DNA from: Gemmobacter sp. 24YEA27
GTDB taxonomy: Bacteria > Pseudomonadota > Alphaproteobacteria > Rhodobacterales > Rhodobacteraceae
Direction of reading: 5' to 3'
Length of the DNA stretch: 64,000 bases
Assembly: GCF_030052995.1 (NCBI RefSeq)
Contig: NZ_JASJPW010000001.1
Coordinates: 1,174,501-1,238,500, forward strand
Part shown: positions 9,271 through 17,937 of the stretch, one piece after another
Numbering within the stretch: the stretch's first letter is position 1
How the letters are laid out: every line of letters begins with the position of its first letter
The notes under the pieces: model-generated
What the model was told of the DNA's origin: nothing
Database searches by the model: none
The model's input: only the letters and a program-made list of their open reading frames with translations
Made by a program: the position numbers and the translations under genes

Positions 9271-9504
9271 GTGCCGTTCATCGGACTTTTGATCATCGGG
9301 GTTGCGGCCGGGTTTCTGGCCACACGGGTCATGCGGTTGCAGACAGATGTGCCGACCACAATCGCGATCGGCGTATTCGGTGCCCTGATCGGTGGTTTTG
9401 CGCTGCGGTTCCTTGTCTGGTCACTGGGCGCTGCTGCGGGATTTGTGGGTGCATTTCTGGGGGCACTGGCGCTGATCTGGGCCTGGAAGACCTGGATGCG
9501 GTAA
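9271..9504 (+). CDS. Small GlsB/YeaQ-like (transglycosylase-associated family) membrane protein
   Basis: A 77-residue, very hydrophobic protein. It has three predicted membrane helices: PFIGLLIIGVAAGFLATRV, then TTIAIGVFGALIGGFALRFLVW, then AAAGFVGAFLGALALIWAW. Glycines recur every few residues, the pattern of the GlsB/YeaQ/YmgE stress-related family, whose biochemical role is not settled. The start is GTG at the first codon, supported by the strong ribosome site GGGAGGGAAG six bases upstream. It stands alone, convergent with the TetR pseudogene. Confidence 0.7.
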   Translation: MPFIGLLIIGVAAGFLATRVMRLQTDVPTTIAIGVFGALIGGFALRFLVWSLGAAAGFVGAFLGALALIWAWKTWMR

Positions 9505-9521
9505 TGGGCGGGCGCCGGATC

Positions 9522-10032
9522 TCATCCGAGCCGTTTCACCAGATCTTTCAGTCGCAGATCCCCGATCCCCCAGATGAGTTTGCCCTGCCAGGCGGCAAAC
9601 AGGATCTGTGCCGCCTGACGCGCTTTCTCGCCCTGGCCGATCCGCAAAGCCAGCTGCATCTCTACCTGGCAGCGCCAGGCTGTGGCGGCCTCCAGGGCCG
9701 CAGTGTCGCGCTGGCTCAGCAGGATGAGGCCGGCGATATGGACGGAACCACCCTCAGATCCATCCTCCAGCGCTTTCAGAAGCGCCTGTGGCCCTTTGCC
9801 CTGGCTGGCCTGATCTGCCGCCCCGAGCCGGGCACCTATTTCCTCCCAGCCATTTCGCGCCGCCGCGCCTGCAGACCCTCGACCGAGCCAAAGCGCTGCG
9901 CCAGTGTTGATGCTGCTAGACCTGTCGCGCGCGACAGATTGCCAAAACTGATCGCCTTTTCGCCCCCCGTGGCAAAGAGCTGGCGGTCGCTTTCAGGACT
10001 TCGGCGTCAGAGAGGATCTTGCGGCGTGGCAT
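9522..10032 (-). pseudogene. TetR/AcrR-family regulator, frameshifted twice
   Basis: Read in three successive frames this is one TetR-type regulator of about 170 residues. It starts MPRRKILSDAEVLKATA; after a one-base loss near 9973-9977 it continues TGGEKAISFGNLSRATGLAA, the helix-turn-helix. After a second loss near 9857-9869 the ligand-binding part resumes with NGWEEIGARLGAADQAS and ends KDLVKRLG. The total length of 511 bases is exactly two short of an intact 171-codon gene. Both lesions are single-base deletions and the sequence is otherwise well preserved, so either recent loss or sequencing error is likely. It follows rnhA on the same strand. Confidence 0.75.
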
Positions 10033-10063
10033 GGGCCCAGCCTGCGCGAGGCAGAGGCCGCAT

Positions 10064-10541
10064 TCAAGCCTTTTCCTGTGACCCTTTTGCGGCGGTTTTG
10101 TAAGGTGCCATACCTGCACGGGCCAGTTCATCCGCGCGCTCATTCCGGGATGGCCGGCATGGCCCTTGATCCATTGCCAGGTCACCTGATGCCGGTCTGC
10201 GCCTGTTCCAGCCTTTGCCAGAGATCGGCATTCTTCACCGGCTTTTTATCGGCGGTCTTCCAGCCATTCCGTTTCCAGCCATGGATCCAGCTGGTCACAC
10301 CGTTTTTCACATAGGCGCTGTCGGTGACCACGGTCAGCGTCGAGGGCCGGGTCAGGCTTTCCAGCGCGTGGATCGCCGCCAGCAGTTCCATCCGGTTATT
10401 GGTGGTATCCGCTTCGCCGCCAGACAGCGTGCGCTCTTTCAGCACGGTGTCACCATCGCGTGCGATCAGCAAAGCACCCCAGCCGCCGGGGCCAGGATTT
10501 CCGGAGCAGGCTCCGTCGGTATAGGCGAAAAGATCAGGCAT
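10064..10541 (-). pseudogene. rnhA: Ribonuclease HI, frameshifted twice
   Basis: RNase HI degrades the RNA strand of RNA-DNA hybrids. The first frame (119 codons) has [18 protein letters not shown] with the first catalytic Asp, the Glu of [10 protein letters not shown], and [11 protein letters not shown] with the next Asp, then meets a stop. A one-base loss near 10191 shifts the frame to [16 protein letters not shown], and another near 10144 to NERADELARAGMAPYKTA, the expected C-terminus with the last active-site Asp. Restoring two bases gives a normal 159-residue enzyme. Both losses fall in short runs (CC, AAA), which suggests sequencing error as readily as real inactivation. Confidence 0.85.
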
Positions 10542-10553
10542 GGCCGGGTGATG

Positions 10554-11150
10554 TCATGGCGCGCGCTCCAGCGCAAGCCGGGCGCCGAGCGCAGCGAAAG
10601 ATGCCGCAAAGACGCGCCTGACCCAGGTCATCAGGCGCGCGGAAGACAGAAGGCGCGAGCGACCGGTCGCACCCAGGATCACGTAGAGAAGGAAGGTGGC
10701 GAAGGTCATGGCCGTGAAACCAGAGCCGAGTATGACCAGATCCGCCAGCCCGGCCTCTTTCGGCAGGAATTGCGGAATGAAGGCGAGGAAGAACAAAGGC
10801 AGTTTCGGGTTCAGCAGATTGAGCAGGATCCCGCGCCAGACGAGTCGCGCGGGCGTGATCGCCATCCCGCCGCCCGATTGCAGCACCGCCCAGGCCATCC
10901 ACAGCAGATAGGCGACGCCGGCATATTTGAGCGCCTGAAACAGCAGGGCCGAGCTGTGCAGCACCGCCGCCAGCCCCGCCATCGCGACGATCATATGGAA
11001 GACCGTTGCAAGCGTGCAGCCCACCGTCGCCCAGATCCCGGCCCGCGCGCCGCCGCCCAGCGTCACCGACAGCGTATAGACCACCCCGATCCCCGGCGTG
11101 ATGCAGACGATAAACGCGGTCAGCAGGAATTCCGGGCTCAGGATCGCCAT
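10554..11150 (-). CDS. LysE/RhtB-family amino acid exporter
   Basis: A 198-residue inner-membrane protein with about six helices. The start MAILSPEFLLTAFIVCITPG followed by YTLSVTLGGGARAG matches the LysE/RhtB signature near the first helix. The region LLNLLNPKLPLFFLAF is the conserved NPK element of the family. The family exports basic or neutral amino acids; the substrate here cannot be named. It lies between ispH and rnhA on the same strand with short gaps, so the three may be co-transcribed. Confidence 0.88.
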   Translation of the reverse strand: MAILSPEFLLTAFIVCITPGIGVVYTLSVTLGGGARAGIWATVGCTLATVFHMIVAMAGLAAVLHSSALLFQALKYAGVAYLLWMAWAVLQSGGGMAITPARLVWRGILLNLLNPKLPLFFLAFIPQFLPKEAGLADLVILGSGFTAMTFATFLLYVILGATGRSRLLSSARLMTWVRRVFAASFAALGARLALERAP

Positions 11151-11159
11151 GGCCAGCCT

Positions 11160-12116
11160 TTAAGCTGCGGGCACACGCAGGATGCGCGGCACCTTGAACT
11201 CGATATTCTCGACGGCGGTTTCGACCAGCTCGACGGTGACCTCAAAGCGGTCACGGACGGCGTCGATCACCTCATTGATCAGAACTTCGGGCGCGGAGGC
11301 GCCGGCAGTGACGCCGAGCGCGGTGATCCCCTCCAGCGCGCGCCAGTCGATATCCCCGGCGCGCTGTACCAGTTGCGCATAGGAACAGCCGGCGGCGCGG
11401 CCAACCTCGACGAGGCGTTTCGAGTTTGACGAATTCGGCGCGCCAACGACCAGCAAAGCGTCGATCTTTGGCGCGATCGCCTTCACCGCCGCCTGACGGT
11501 TGGTGGTGGCGTAGCAGATATCCTCATGGCCGGGGCCGGTGATGGCGGGGAAACGGGCGCGCAACGCCTCGACAATCTCTGCCGTGTCATCGACGGAAAG
11601 CGTGGTCTGGGTGGCGAAGGCGAGCTTCGTCTCGTCACGCACGCTCAGGCCCGCCACGTCTTCGGGTGTCTCGACCAGCAGCACCTCGCCCTGGGGCAGC
11701 TGGCCCATGGTGCCGACGGTTTCAGGGTGGCCCTCATGGCCGATATAGATCAGCTGGAGGCCGTTGGTGTGGTGGCGCGCGGCCTCGCTATGGACCTTTG
11801 TGACCAGCGGGCAGGTGGCATCCACCGCGATCATCTGGCGGCTCGTCGCCTCGGCCGGCACCGATTTCGGCACGCCATGCGCGGAAAACACCACCGGCCG
11901 GTCATCGGGGCATTCGCTCAGCTCTTCGACAAAAACCGCGCCTTTCGCGCGCAGCCCGTCGACCACATAGCGGTTATGGACGATCTCATGGCGGACATAG
12001 ACCGGCGCGCCCCATTTCTGCAGCGCCATCTCGACGATCTGGATCGCCCGGTCGACACCGGCGCAGAAACCGCGCGGCGCGGCAAGATAGAGCATCAGAG
12101 GCGGGCGCGTGGTCAT
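11160..12116 (-). CDS. ispH: 4-hydroxy-3-methylbut-2-enyl diphosphate reductase
   Basis: Final enzyme of the MEP isoprenoid pathway, making IPP and DMAPP with a [4Fe-4S] cluster. The three cluster cysteines are visible in [28 protein letters not shown] and [14 protein letters not shown], together with the substrate-binding [13 protein letters not shown] and FSAHGV histidines and [14 protein letters not shown]. The start chosen ([16 protein letters not shown]) has GGAA upstream; the preceding in-frame Met codons at 12122 and 12206 give unconserved extensions. At 318 residues it is the normal length. Confidence 0.95.
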   Translation of the reverse strand: MTTRPPLMLYLAAPRGFCAGVDRAIQIVEMALQKWGAPVYVRHEIVHNRYVVDGLRAKGAVFVEELSECPDDRPVVFSAHGVPKSVPAEATSRQMIAVDATCPLVTKVHSEAARHHTNGLQLIYIGHEGHPETVGTMGQLPQGEVLLVETPEDVAGLSVRDETKLAFATQTTLSVDDTAEIVEALRARFPAITGPGHEDICYATTNRQAAVKAIAPKIDALLVVGAPNSSNSKRLVEVGRAAGCSYAQLVQRAGDIDWRALEGITALGVTAGASAPEVLINEVIDAVRDRFEVTVELVETAVENIEFKVPRILRVPAA

Positions 12117-12239
12117 GGGCATTTCCGGATATGGCACAGCGGACTGGTCTGCGGACTGGCTTGGTTGAGAGGTAATGTCAAAGCGTCCCCGGGTCCAGTG
12201 CCGCAAGCCCCCGCAGGCGCTCAGTTGCCCGAATAAACC

Positions 12240-12701
12240 TCAGAGGAAAACGCCGGAAAATCTGTCGAACACCCCGGCCCCAATCAGCGCGAGCACCGCA
12301 TAGCGGGCGGTTTTTGCGATGGTCACCAAAGCGAGGAACAGCAGCGGATGGACCCGCATCAGCCCGGCAAGCGCCACGATCAGATCACCGCCCGGCGCCC
12401 AGCTGAGCAGCAGGGACCACAATCCCCAGCGGGAGAACCAGGCGCGGGCGCGGATCAGCCCCTGATCGCTGAAGGGGAACCAGCGGCTGCCGCGCAGGCG
12501 CTCGCCCTGCAGGCCACACCAATAGGTGACGCAGGAGCCGAGGATATTTGCAACAGAGGCCACCAGCACCAGGAGAACCGGCCCATGCCCCGCACCTTGC
12601 AGGGCAATGAAGACCAGTTCGGAATTCATCGGCAGCGGCGTGGCCGCGATAAAGGCCGCCAGCGCGAGGCCGACCAGACCCAGGGTCATCAGAAAATCCA
12701 T
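12240..12701 (-). CDS. YqaA-like VTT/DedA-family membrane protein
   Basis: A 153-residue inner-membrane protein of the VTT (SNARE-associated) superfamily, YqaA subgroup. It has an N-terminal helix (LGLVGLALAAFIAATPLPMNSEL), the conserved middle Gly-rich helix before CVTYWCGLQGERL, and a C-terminal RWGLWSLLLSWAPGGDLIVALAG with the family's conserved proline-glycine. Cellular role is not established for this subgroup. The ATG lies inside the 3' arm of a perfect 17-bp hairpin (12698-12735), so either translation is controlled by it or the true start is the Met at 12689 (MTLGLVG). Confidence 0.8.
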   Translation of the reverse strand: MDFLMTLGLVGLALAAFIAATPLPMNSELVFIALQGAGHGPVLLVLVASVANILGSCVTYWCGLQGERLRGSRWFPFSDQGLIRARAWFSRWGLWSLLLSWAPGGDLIVALAGLMRVHPLLFLALVTIAKTARYAVLALIGAGVFDRFSGVFL

Positions 12702-12735
12702 AGGGCGCGCTTCTGGAGAGAAGCGCGCCCTATGG
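12698..12735 (-). promoter_or_regulatory. Perfect 17-bp hairpin covering the yqaA-like start codon
   Basis: CCATAGGGCGCGCTTCT and its exact reverse complement are separated by a four-base loop. In the leftward transcript the 3' arm ends CCCTATGG and contains the ATG of the YqaA-like gene; it is followed by ATTTTCTG, a short U-run. It could be a terminator for the upstream NYN-domain gene that ends about 108 bases earlier, a structure hiding the start codon, or both. GC-rich arms make it very stable. Confidence 0.75.
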
Positions 12736-12842
12736 CAAGTGTCAAACGCCCGGTATGGCGGCGCTTTTCTTGCATTCCCCCGAGGGCTCAGGTCGGGGAA
12801 AAGCAGAACAGGGCCGGATGCGGGCCAGGTCAGTGTGGCGGT

Positions 12843-13418
12843 TCAGCGCGCGCCGACAGTGACCTCTTCGCCATCAGCGGGGCGCGGTTCGCGCGGCGGA
12901 CGACCGATCACATCGCGCAGCTCGTCGAGCTCGATGAAATTGTCCGCCTGACGGCGCAATTCATCCGAGATCATCGGCGGCTGGCTGCGAATGGTCGAGA
13001 CGACCGAGACGCGGACGCCCTGGCGCTGGAGGCTTTCGACCAGCGGCCGGAAATCCCCGTCCCCCGAGAAGAGCACGATATGATCCAGTCGCGCCGCGAG
13101 TTCCATCGCGTCGACGGCCAGTTCGATATCCATATTGCCCTTCACCTTTCGGCGGCCCTGGCTGTCCGTATATTCCCGCGCCGGTTTGGTCCGCATGGTA
13201 AAGCCGTTATAGTGCAGCCAGTCCACCAGCGGACGTATCGGCGAGTATTCCTCGTTTTCCAGAAGTGCCGTGTAGTAAAATGCTCGCAGCAGCTTGCCCC
13301 GACGCATGAATTCCATACGCAGAAGCTTGTAGTCGATGTCGAACCCAAGCGCCTTTGCAGCCGCGTAAAGGTTCGATCCGTCGATGAACAGCGCGAGCCG
13401 TTCGTCTTTGTAAAACAT
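12843..13418 (-). CDS. NYN-domain protein (LabA/DUF88-like putative RNase)
   Basis: A 191-residue soluble protein with a PIN-like NYN domain. Acidic motifs expected for metal-dependent RNA cleavage are visible: LFIDGSNLYAAAKALG near the N-terminus, GNMDIELAVDAMELA in the middle, and VLFSGDGDFRPLVESLQ. A C-terminal tail rich in Pro and Glu follows. The family (LabA, Limkain-type) is linked to RNA metabolism; no specific target can be given. The start MFYKDERL is chosen, with two codons upstream as an alternative. Divergent from folK. Confidence 0.85.
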   Translation of the reverse strand: MFYKDERLALFIDGSNLYAAAKALGFDIDYKLLRMEFMRRGKLLRAFYYTALLENEEYSPIRPLVDWLHYNGFTMRTKPAREYTDSQGRRKVKGNMDIELAVDAMELAARLDHIVLFSGDGDFRPLVESLQRQGVRVSVVSTIRSQPPMISDELRRQADNFIELDELRDVIGRPPREPRPADGEEVTVGAR

Positions 13419-13543
13419 TCTCATTCCCCTCGAACAGTCACAGCAGTATCGAAAACGCCGACAGCCGACCCCGATGAATCAATGGATCCGGCGCGGACTG
13501 AAAAGTGTTTTCGAGACGTGATGCGACTGGTAAACGATACGGT

Positions 13544-14140
13544 ATGAAATTGATCGGCGACAAACCTGCAACCCCTGTTGTTATAGCGCTCGGCGCAAAC
13601 CTGCCATTCGCAGACATGTTTCCGGTGGAAACACTCCGGTCTGCCCTGACCGCAATCAGCGAGGATGCGTTAACGATTTCAGGGGCAAGCAGCTTCTGGA
13701 GTACCCCCTGTTTCCCCCGGGGTGCGGGCCCTGATTATGTTAACGCAATCATTTTGGCTCACGTGGATGTGCGGACCAATCCGGCCCAGGTTTTGACGAT
13801 TTTGCACCGAATTGAGGCGAAATTCGGGCGCGAACGGCAGGAGAGGTGGGGTGGAAGGACGCTTGATCTCGACCTGATCGCCTGGGGTGATTCGGTTTTG
13901 CCCGACGCGGAAACCCAGGGGCTCTGGCGCACCCTTTCTGCCGCCGAACAGGCGCAGCGGGCGCCGGATCAGCTGATCCTGCCGCATCCGCGGATGCAGG
14001 ATCGCGCCTTTGTTCTGGTGCCCATGGCCGAGATCTTGCCCGACTGGCGCCATCCTCTGCTGGGGCTGAGCGTGCGCGAGATGCTGGCCGCCTTGCCGGA
14101 AGAAGACCGGGAGGAGGTGAAGCGGATCGATGTGACGTGA
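13544..14140 (+). CDS. folK: 2-amino-4-hydroxy-6-hydroxymethyldihydropteridine pyrophosphokinase
   Basis: Transfers pyrophosphate from ATP to the pterin in folate synthesis. The 198-residue frame has ALGANLPF at the N-terminus, SSFWSTPCFPRGAGPDYVNA, the magnesium and substrate motif RWGGRTLDLDLIAWG with its paired Asp residues, and HPRMQDRAFVLVPMAE. The start MKLIGDKP was chosen over an upstream in-frame ATG (13505), because the extra 13 residues are not conserved; no strong ribosome site is visible for either. The region between positions 110 and 150 is somewhat longer than in E. coli FolK. Confidence 0.9.
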   Translation: MKLIGDKPATPVVIALGANLPFADMFPVETLRSALTAISEDALTISGASSFWSTPCFPRGAGPDYVNAIILAHVDVRTNPAQVLTILHRIEAKFGRERQERWGGRTLDLDLIAWGDSVLPDAETQGLWRTLSAAEQAQRAPDQLILPHPRMQDRAFVLVPMAEILPDWRHPLLGLSVREMLAALPEEDREEVKRIDVT

Positions 14141-14160
14141 GAAGTGATCGGGATTTCCTG

Positions 14161-14189
14161 TTGACAGCGCTTGTCAGCAAGGCGAAATC
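14161..14189 (+). promoter_or_regulatory. Possible rpoZ promoter with inverted repeat
   Basis: A consensus -35 TTGACA is followed after 17 bases by the weak -10 candidate GAAATC. Overlapping the -35 is the inverted repeat TGACA-GCGCT-TGTCA, which could be an operator. It lies about 155 bases upstream of the rpoZ start. The -10 match is poor, so the call is tentative. Confidence 0.35.
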
Positions 14190-14315
14190 CGCCTAAATGT
14201 TCCTTTTCCGAGAGCCTGGCCCGTTCAGGTGTCTGTCCTTGTCTGGACAAACATCCGAAGACCGCCGGCGCTGCGCCCGGGTTTTGCCGGGCCCGAACCC
14301 TGGAGTGACTGACCC

Positions 14316-14669
14316 ATGGCCCGTGTGACGGTCGAAGATTGCGTTGACAAGGTTCCGAACCGCTTTGAACTGGTGCTGCTGGCGGCGCATCGTGCGCGTG
14401 AGATCAACACCGGCGCGCCGCTGACTGTTGACCGCGACAATGACAAGAACCCGGTCGTGTCGCTGCGCGAGATCGCGGATGAGACCCAGTCGGCCGAAGT
14501 TCTGCGCGAGCGGATGATCGAATCGTTCCAGACCCAGATCGAGGTTGACGAGCCGGAAGAAGACCAGATGGCGCTTCTCATGGCGGGCGAGATCGACCGT
14601 CCGCAGCAAGACGACATGTCGGAAGAAAAACTGCTCCGCGCCCTCATGGAAGCCCAGGGCGAAAACTGA
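14316..14669 (+). CDS. rpoZ: RNA polymerase omega subunit
   Basis: Small assembly subunit of RNA polymerase, 117 residues. [31 protein letters not shown] is represented by its start [20 protein letters not shown], the classical omega N-terminus; the acidic C-terminal tail (about residues 70-117) is typical of alphaproteobacteria. It is the first gene upstream of the (p)ppGpp synthetase/hydrolase gene, the same partnership as rpoZ-spoT elsewhere, and omega forms part of the ppGpp site on polymerase in enterics. Confidence 0.95.
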   Translation: MARVTVEDCVDKVPNRFELVLLAAHRAREINTGAPLTVDRDNDKNPVVSLREIADETQSAEVLRERMIESFQTQIEVDEPEEDQMALLMAGEIDRPQQDDMSEEKLLRALMEAQGEN

Positions 14670-14769
14670 GTCTGAAAAGCGGTGGCTGAGCAGCTAACCT
14701 GAGCTGTCCTGATGCAGCAGGCGGGGCCTTGGCCCCGCAGGCCTTCTGCGACGGATGCGCGAGGCGGTA

Positions 14770-16887
14770 ATGATTGACGTAGAAGACCTTATCGCCCTTG
14801 TCCGTAACTACAATCCGCGCTCTGATGCTGATCTGATCCGTCGCGCCTATGCTTACGGCATCCGGATGCATGAGGGGCAGTATCGCAAATCCGGCGAACC
14901 CTATTTCACCCACCCCGTCGCCGTCGCCGCCATTCTCACCGAGATGCGGCTGGATGATGACACGATTGTCACTGCGCTGCTGCATGACACGATCGAAGAC
15001 ACCCGCTCCACCTGGACCGAGATCGCCGAGCAGTTCGGGCCCGATGTCGCCGAACTGGTTGATGGTGTCACCAAGCTGACGAACCTGCAGCTTTCCTCCG
15101 CCGAGAGCAAACAGGCCGAGAATTTCCGCAAGCTGTTCATGGCTATGTCCAAGGATCTGCGGGTGATCCTGGTCAAGCTTGCCGACCGTCTGCACAATAT
15201 GCGCACGATCAAGTCGATGAAGCCGGAAAAGCAGGTGCAAAAAGCCCGCGAGACCATGGAAATCTTCGCGCCGCTGGCGGGCCGCATGGGCATGCAATGG
15301 ATGCGCGAAGAGCTGGAGGACCTTTCCTTCCGCGTCATCAACCCCGATGCGCGCAACTCGATCATCCGCCGCTATGTGACCTTGCAAAAGAAAACCGGTG
15401 ATGTGGTCCATAAGATCACCGCCGATATCCGGACCGAGCTTGACCGCGAGGGGCTTGAGGCCATGGTCTACGGGCGCGCCAAAAAGCCCTATTCGATCTG
15501 GCGCAAGATGCAGGAGAAGGATCTCGCCTTCTCGCAACTCTCGGATATCTATGGCTTCCGGGTGATCTGTGGCTCGGTCACCGATTGCTACCGGATCCTC
15601 GGCGTGATCCATCAGCGCTGGCGCGCGGTGCCGGGGCGGTTCAAGGATTACATCAGCCAGCCGAAATCCAACGGCTACCGCTCGATCCATACCACGGTCT
15701 CGGGCCGCGCGGCCTCGAAAGTCGAAGTGCAGATCCGCACCCGCGAGATGCATGAAGTCGCCGAATCCGGTGTGGCCGCGCATTGGTCCTATCGCGAGGG
15801 CGTGCTGGGCCGGAACCCCTTTGCCGTCGATCCCGCGAGCTGGATCAGCCAGATGACCGAGCGTCTGGACGAGGAAGACCACGACGAATTCCTCGAAAAC
15901 GTCAAGCTCGAGATGTATTCCGATCAGGTCTTCTGCTTCACACCCAAGGGCGATGTGATTCAGCTGCCGCGCGGGGCGACGCCGCTGGATTATGCCTATG
16001 CGATCCATACCAGGATCGGCAATTCCACCGTTTCGGCCAAGGTTGATGGCATTCGCGTCCCACTCTGGACCCGGCTGAAAAACGGACAATCGGTCGAGAT
16101 CATCACCGCCGAAGGTCAGCGCCCGCAACCGACCTGGGTGGATATCGTGACCACGGGTCGCGCCAAGGCCGCGATCCGGCGGTCCCTGCGCGAAGAAGAC
16201 CGTGGCCGCTTTGTCAAACTCGGCCAGGAGCTGGCGCGGGCGGCCTTTGAACATGTCGGAAAGAAGGCCAGCGAAAAAGCGATCCGCACCGCGGCCAAGC
16301 TGCTTGGCTACCCCGATGACAGCGAACTGCTGTCGCGCGTCGGATCGGCAGAAATCACCGCGCGCCGTCTTGTCGAAGTGCTCTATCCTGAACTCGTGAC
16401 CAATCGCGAGCCGCAGGTCGACAGCCAGCGCCCTGTGGTCGGGCTGGAAGATGACCAGGCCTTCCGTCGCGCCCCCTGCTGCCAGCCTTTGCCCGGAGAG
16501 CGCATCGTCGGCATCACCTATCGCGGCAAGGGCGTTGTGGCCCATGCCATCGACTGCCCGGCGCTGGAGGAATTCGAAAGTCAGACCGAACGCTGGGTCG
16601 ATCTGCAATGGATGACCGGCCGCCACGCGCCGATCCATTCGGTGACGCTGGAGCTGACGATTTCCAATGATGCGGGCGTGCTCGGACGGGTCTGTACTCT
16701 GATCGGCGAACAGCGGGCCAATATTTCGGATCTGAAATTCACCGACCGCAAACCGGATTTCTTCCGGCTGCTGGCCGAGGTCGATCTGCGCGATGTCGAG
16801 CATCTGCATATGGTGATGACCGCGCTGGAGGCCGATACCGATGTGGCGCAGATCTCGCGCCACCGCGATCTGTCACGCAAACCCTGA
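14770..16887 (+). CDS. Bifunctional (p)ppGpp synthetase/hydrolase (RSH)
   Basis: Makes and degrades the stringent-response alarmone. Domains in order: HD hydrolase with YFTHPVAVAAIL and LLHDTIEDT (about 40-80) and ADRLHNMRTI; synthetase with YGRAKKPYSIWRKM, YGFRVIC and FKDYISQPKSNGYRSIHT; TGS domain (VFCFTPKGDVIQLPRGATPLD); C-terminal ACT domain (ELTISNDAGVLGRVCTLIGE). Both catalytic halves look intact at 705 residues. The start MIDVEDLIAL has GAGG upstream; an ATG five codons earlier is possible. Often annotated relA or spoT; as the only RSH visible it is probably the general Rsh of alphaproteobacteria. Confidence 0.93.
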   Translation: MIDVEDLIALVRNYNPRSDADLIRRAYAYGIRMHEGQYRKSGEPYFTHPVAVAAILTEMRLDDDTIVTALLHDTIEDTRSTWTEIAEQFGPDVAELVDGVTKLTNLQLSSAESKQAENFRKLFMAMSKDLRVILVKLADRLHNMRTIKSMKPEKQVQKARETMEIFAPLAGRMGMQWMREELEDLSFRVINPDARNSIIRRYVTLQKKTGDVVHKITADIRTELDREGLEAMVYGRAKKPYSIWRKMQEKDLAFSQLSDIYGFRVICGSVTDCYRILGVIHQRWRAVPGRFKDYISQPKSNGYRSIHTTVSGRAASKVEVQIRTREMHEVAESGVAAHWSYREGVLGRNPFAVDPASWISQMTERLDEEDHDEFLENVKLEMYSDQVFCFTPKGDVIQLPRGATPLDYAYAIHTRIGNSTVSAKVDGIRVPLWTRLKNGQSVEIITAEGQRPQPTWVDIVTTGRAKAAIRRSLREEDRGRFVKLGQELARAAFEHVGKKASEKAIRTAAKLLGYPDDSELLSRVGSAEITARRLVEVLYPELVTNREPQVDSQRPVVGLEDDQAFRRAPCCQPLPGERIVGITYRGKGVVAHAIDCPALEEFESQTERWVDLQWMTGRHAPIHSVTLELTISNDAGVLGRVCTLIGEQRANISDLKFTDRKPDFFRLLAEVDLRDVEHLHMVMTALEADTDVAQISRHRDLSRKP

Positions 16888-17039
16888 CTCCATCGCGCCG
16901 CATTGCAGGCAGGCGAAAAAGTTCTTAACGTCCCGGGGATTGCCAGCCGGGCCTTGGGGCCGGCGCTGCTGGCCCGTGGCCAGGGTAACAGACCACAGGC
17001 GGCCGGGGCGCATATGCCCGGCAGGGTTCAGGAGGGGTA

Positions 17040-17792
17040 ATGGCAGCGCGCGACAGGCTGAGGCTTTGCATCAGTGTCGATCAGGTGGCGGTGCTGCGCA
17101 ATGCGCGCGGCAATGACTGGCCCGATCCCCTGAGGGCCGCGCTGCTCGCCGAAGCCTCCGGTGCAGATGGCATATCGGCGCGGTTGCGCGCGAAGCGCGG
17201 CGATCTCTCGGAGAGCGATATCGAAGCGCTGGCCGCCGGGCTCGGTATCCCGCTGCATCTGAATGCCGCGCCGGTGCCCACGATGCTCGGGCTGCTGACG
17301 CGTTTGCGGCCCGCCTCCTGCTGCCTTGTTGCCGGGGCGCCGGACGGGAGCCGGGCCGATATCTGCCTCGACATTCTGGCCGATGAGCCGGGGCTGCGCG
17401 CTGCCATAAGCACCTTGCGCGCGGCCGGGATCCGGACCGCGCTTCTGATCGGCCAGACGCGCGCAGAGATCGAAGCCGCCGCGCGCAGTGGCGCGCAGAT
17501 CGTGGTGTTCCATACCGGAGCCTATTCCATCGCCCATGCCGAGGGCCGCCAGCAGGAGGCAGAGCGACACATCTGCGCGCTGCACGCGGCGGCAGTGCTT
17601 GCGACCGGGCTCGGGCTCGAAGCCCATGCGGCCCATGGTCTGACTTATGAGAATATCGACCCCGTGGCGGCGATCCCCGAACTGCGCGAAGTGCATATCG
17701 GCCATTTCCTGATCGGCGAGGCGGTTTATATCGGCCTCGGCCCCGCGATCGAGGAGATGCGCCGCCGCATCGATGCCGCATGTCAGTGGTGA
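17040..17792 (+). CDS. pdxJ: PdxJ-like pyridoxine 5'-phosphate synthase with altered active site
   Basis: PdxJ condenses 1-deoxyxylulose 5-phosphate with 3-amino-2-oxopropyl phosphate to make vitamin B6. The fold and length (250 residues) match, with VLRNARGNDWPDP, GADGIS, FHTGAYS, HAAHGLTYEN and IGHFLIGEA. Key residues differ from the E. coli pattern: NIDH is SVDQ (12-15), the HLREDRRH segment is RLRAKRGD (48-55), and the catalytic Glu of NLEMA is Asn75. Only the His of HGLTY (199) among the three residues usually called catalytic remains. It occupies the conventional position between rsh and acpS and has the strong ribosome site AGGAGGGG. Function is doubtful. Confidence 0.8.
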   Translation: MAARDRLRLCISVDQVAVLRNARGNDWPDPLRAALLAEASGADGISARLRAKRGDLSESDIEALAAGLGIPLHLNAAPVPTMLGLLTRLRPASCCLVAGAPDGSRADICLDILADEPGLRAAISTLRAAGIRTALLIGQTRAEIEAAARSGAQIVVFHTGAYSIAHAEGRQQEAERHICALHAAAVLATGLGLEAHAAHGLTYENIDPVAAIPELREVHIGHFLIGEAVYIGLGPAIEEMRRRIDAACQW

Positions 17793-17937
17793 CAGCGCGG
17801 GCCTGAACGGCTGAAACCGAATGGTCCCGGCATTGAGGATTGCTCTCGCCGCAGGGCGCTGACCATGGGATACTGGCTTCATCGGCGAACGGCGCCCGAA
17901 ACCCGTGACGTCACAATAATGCTGAAATGAGACAATG

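Noticed and set aside
9916..10185. A separate 89-codon gene between rnhA and tetR
   Set aside because: Its first residues are the displaced RNase HI C-terminal motif and its end is the start of the TetR text in the wrong frame, so it is a by-product of the frameshifts.
14644..16863. A 739-codon antisense frame opposite rsh
   Set aside because: Shadow of the rsh codons; no recognisable protein text.
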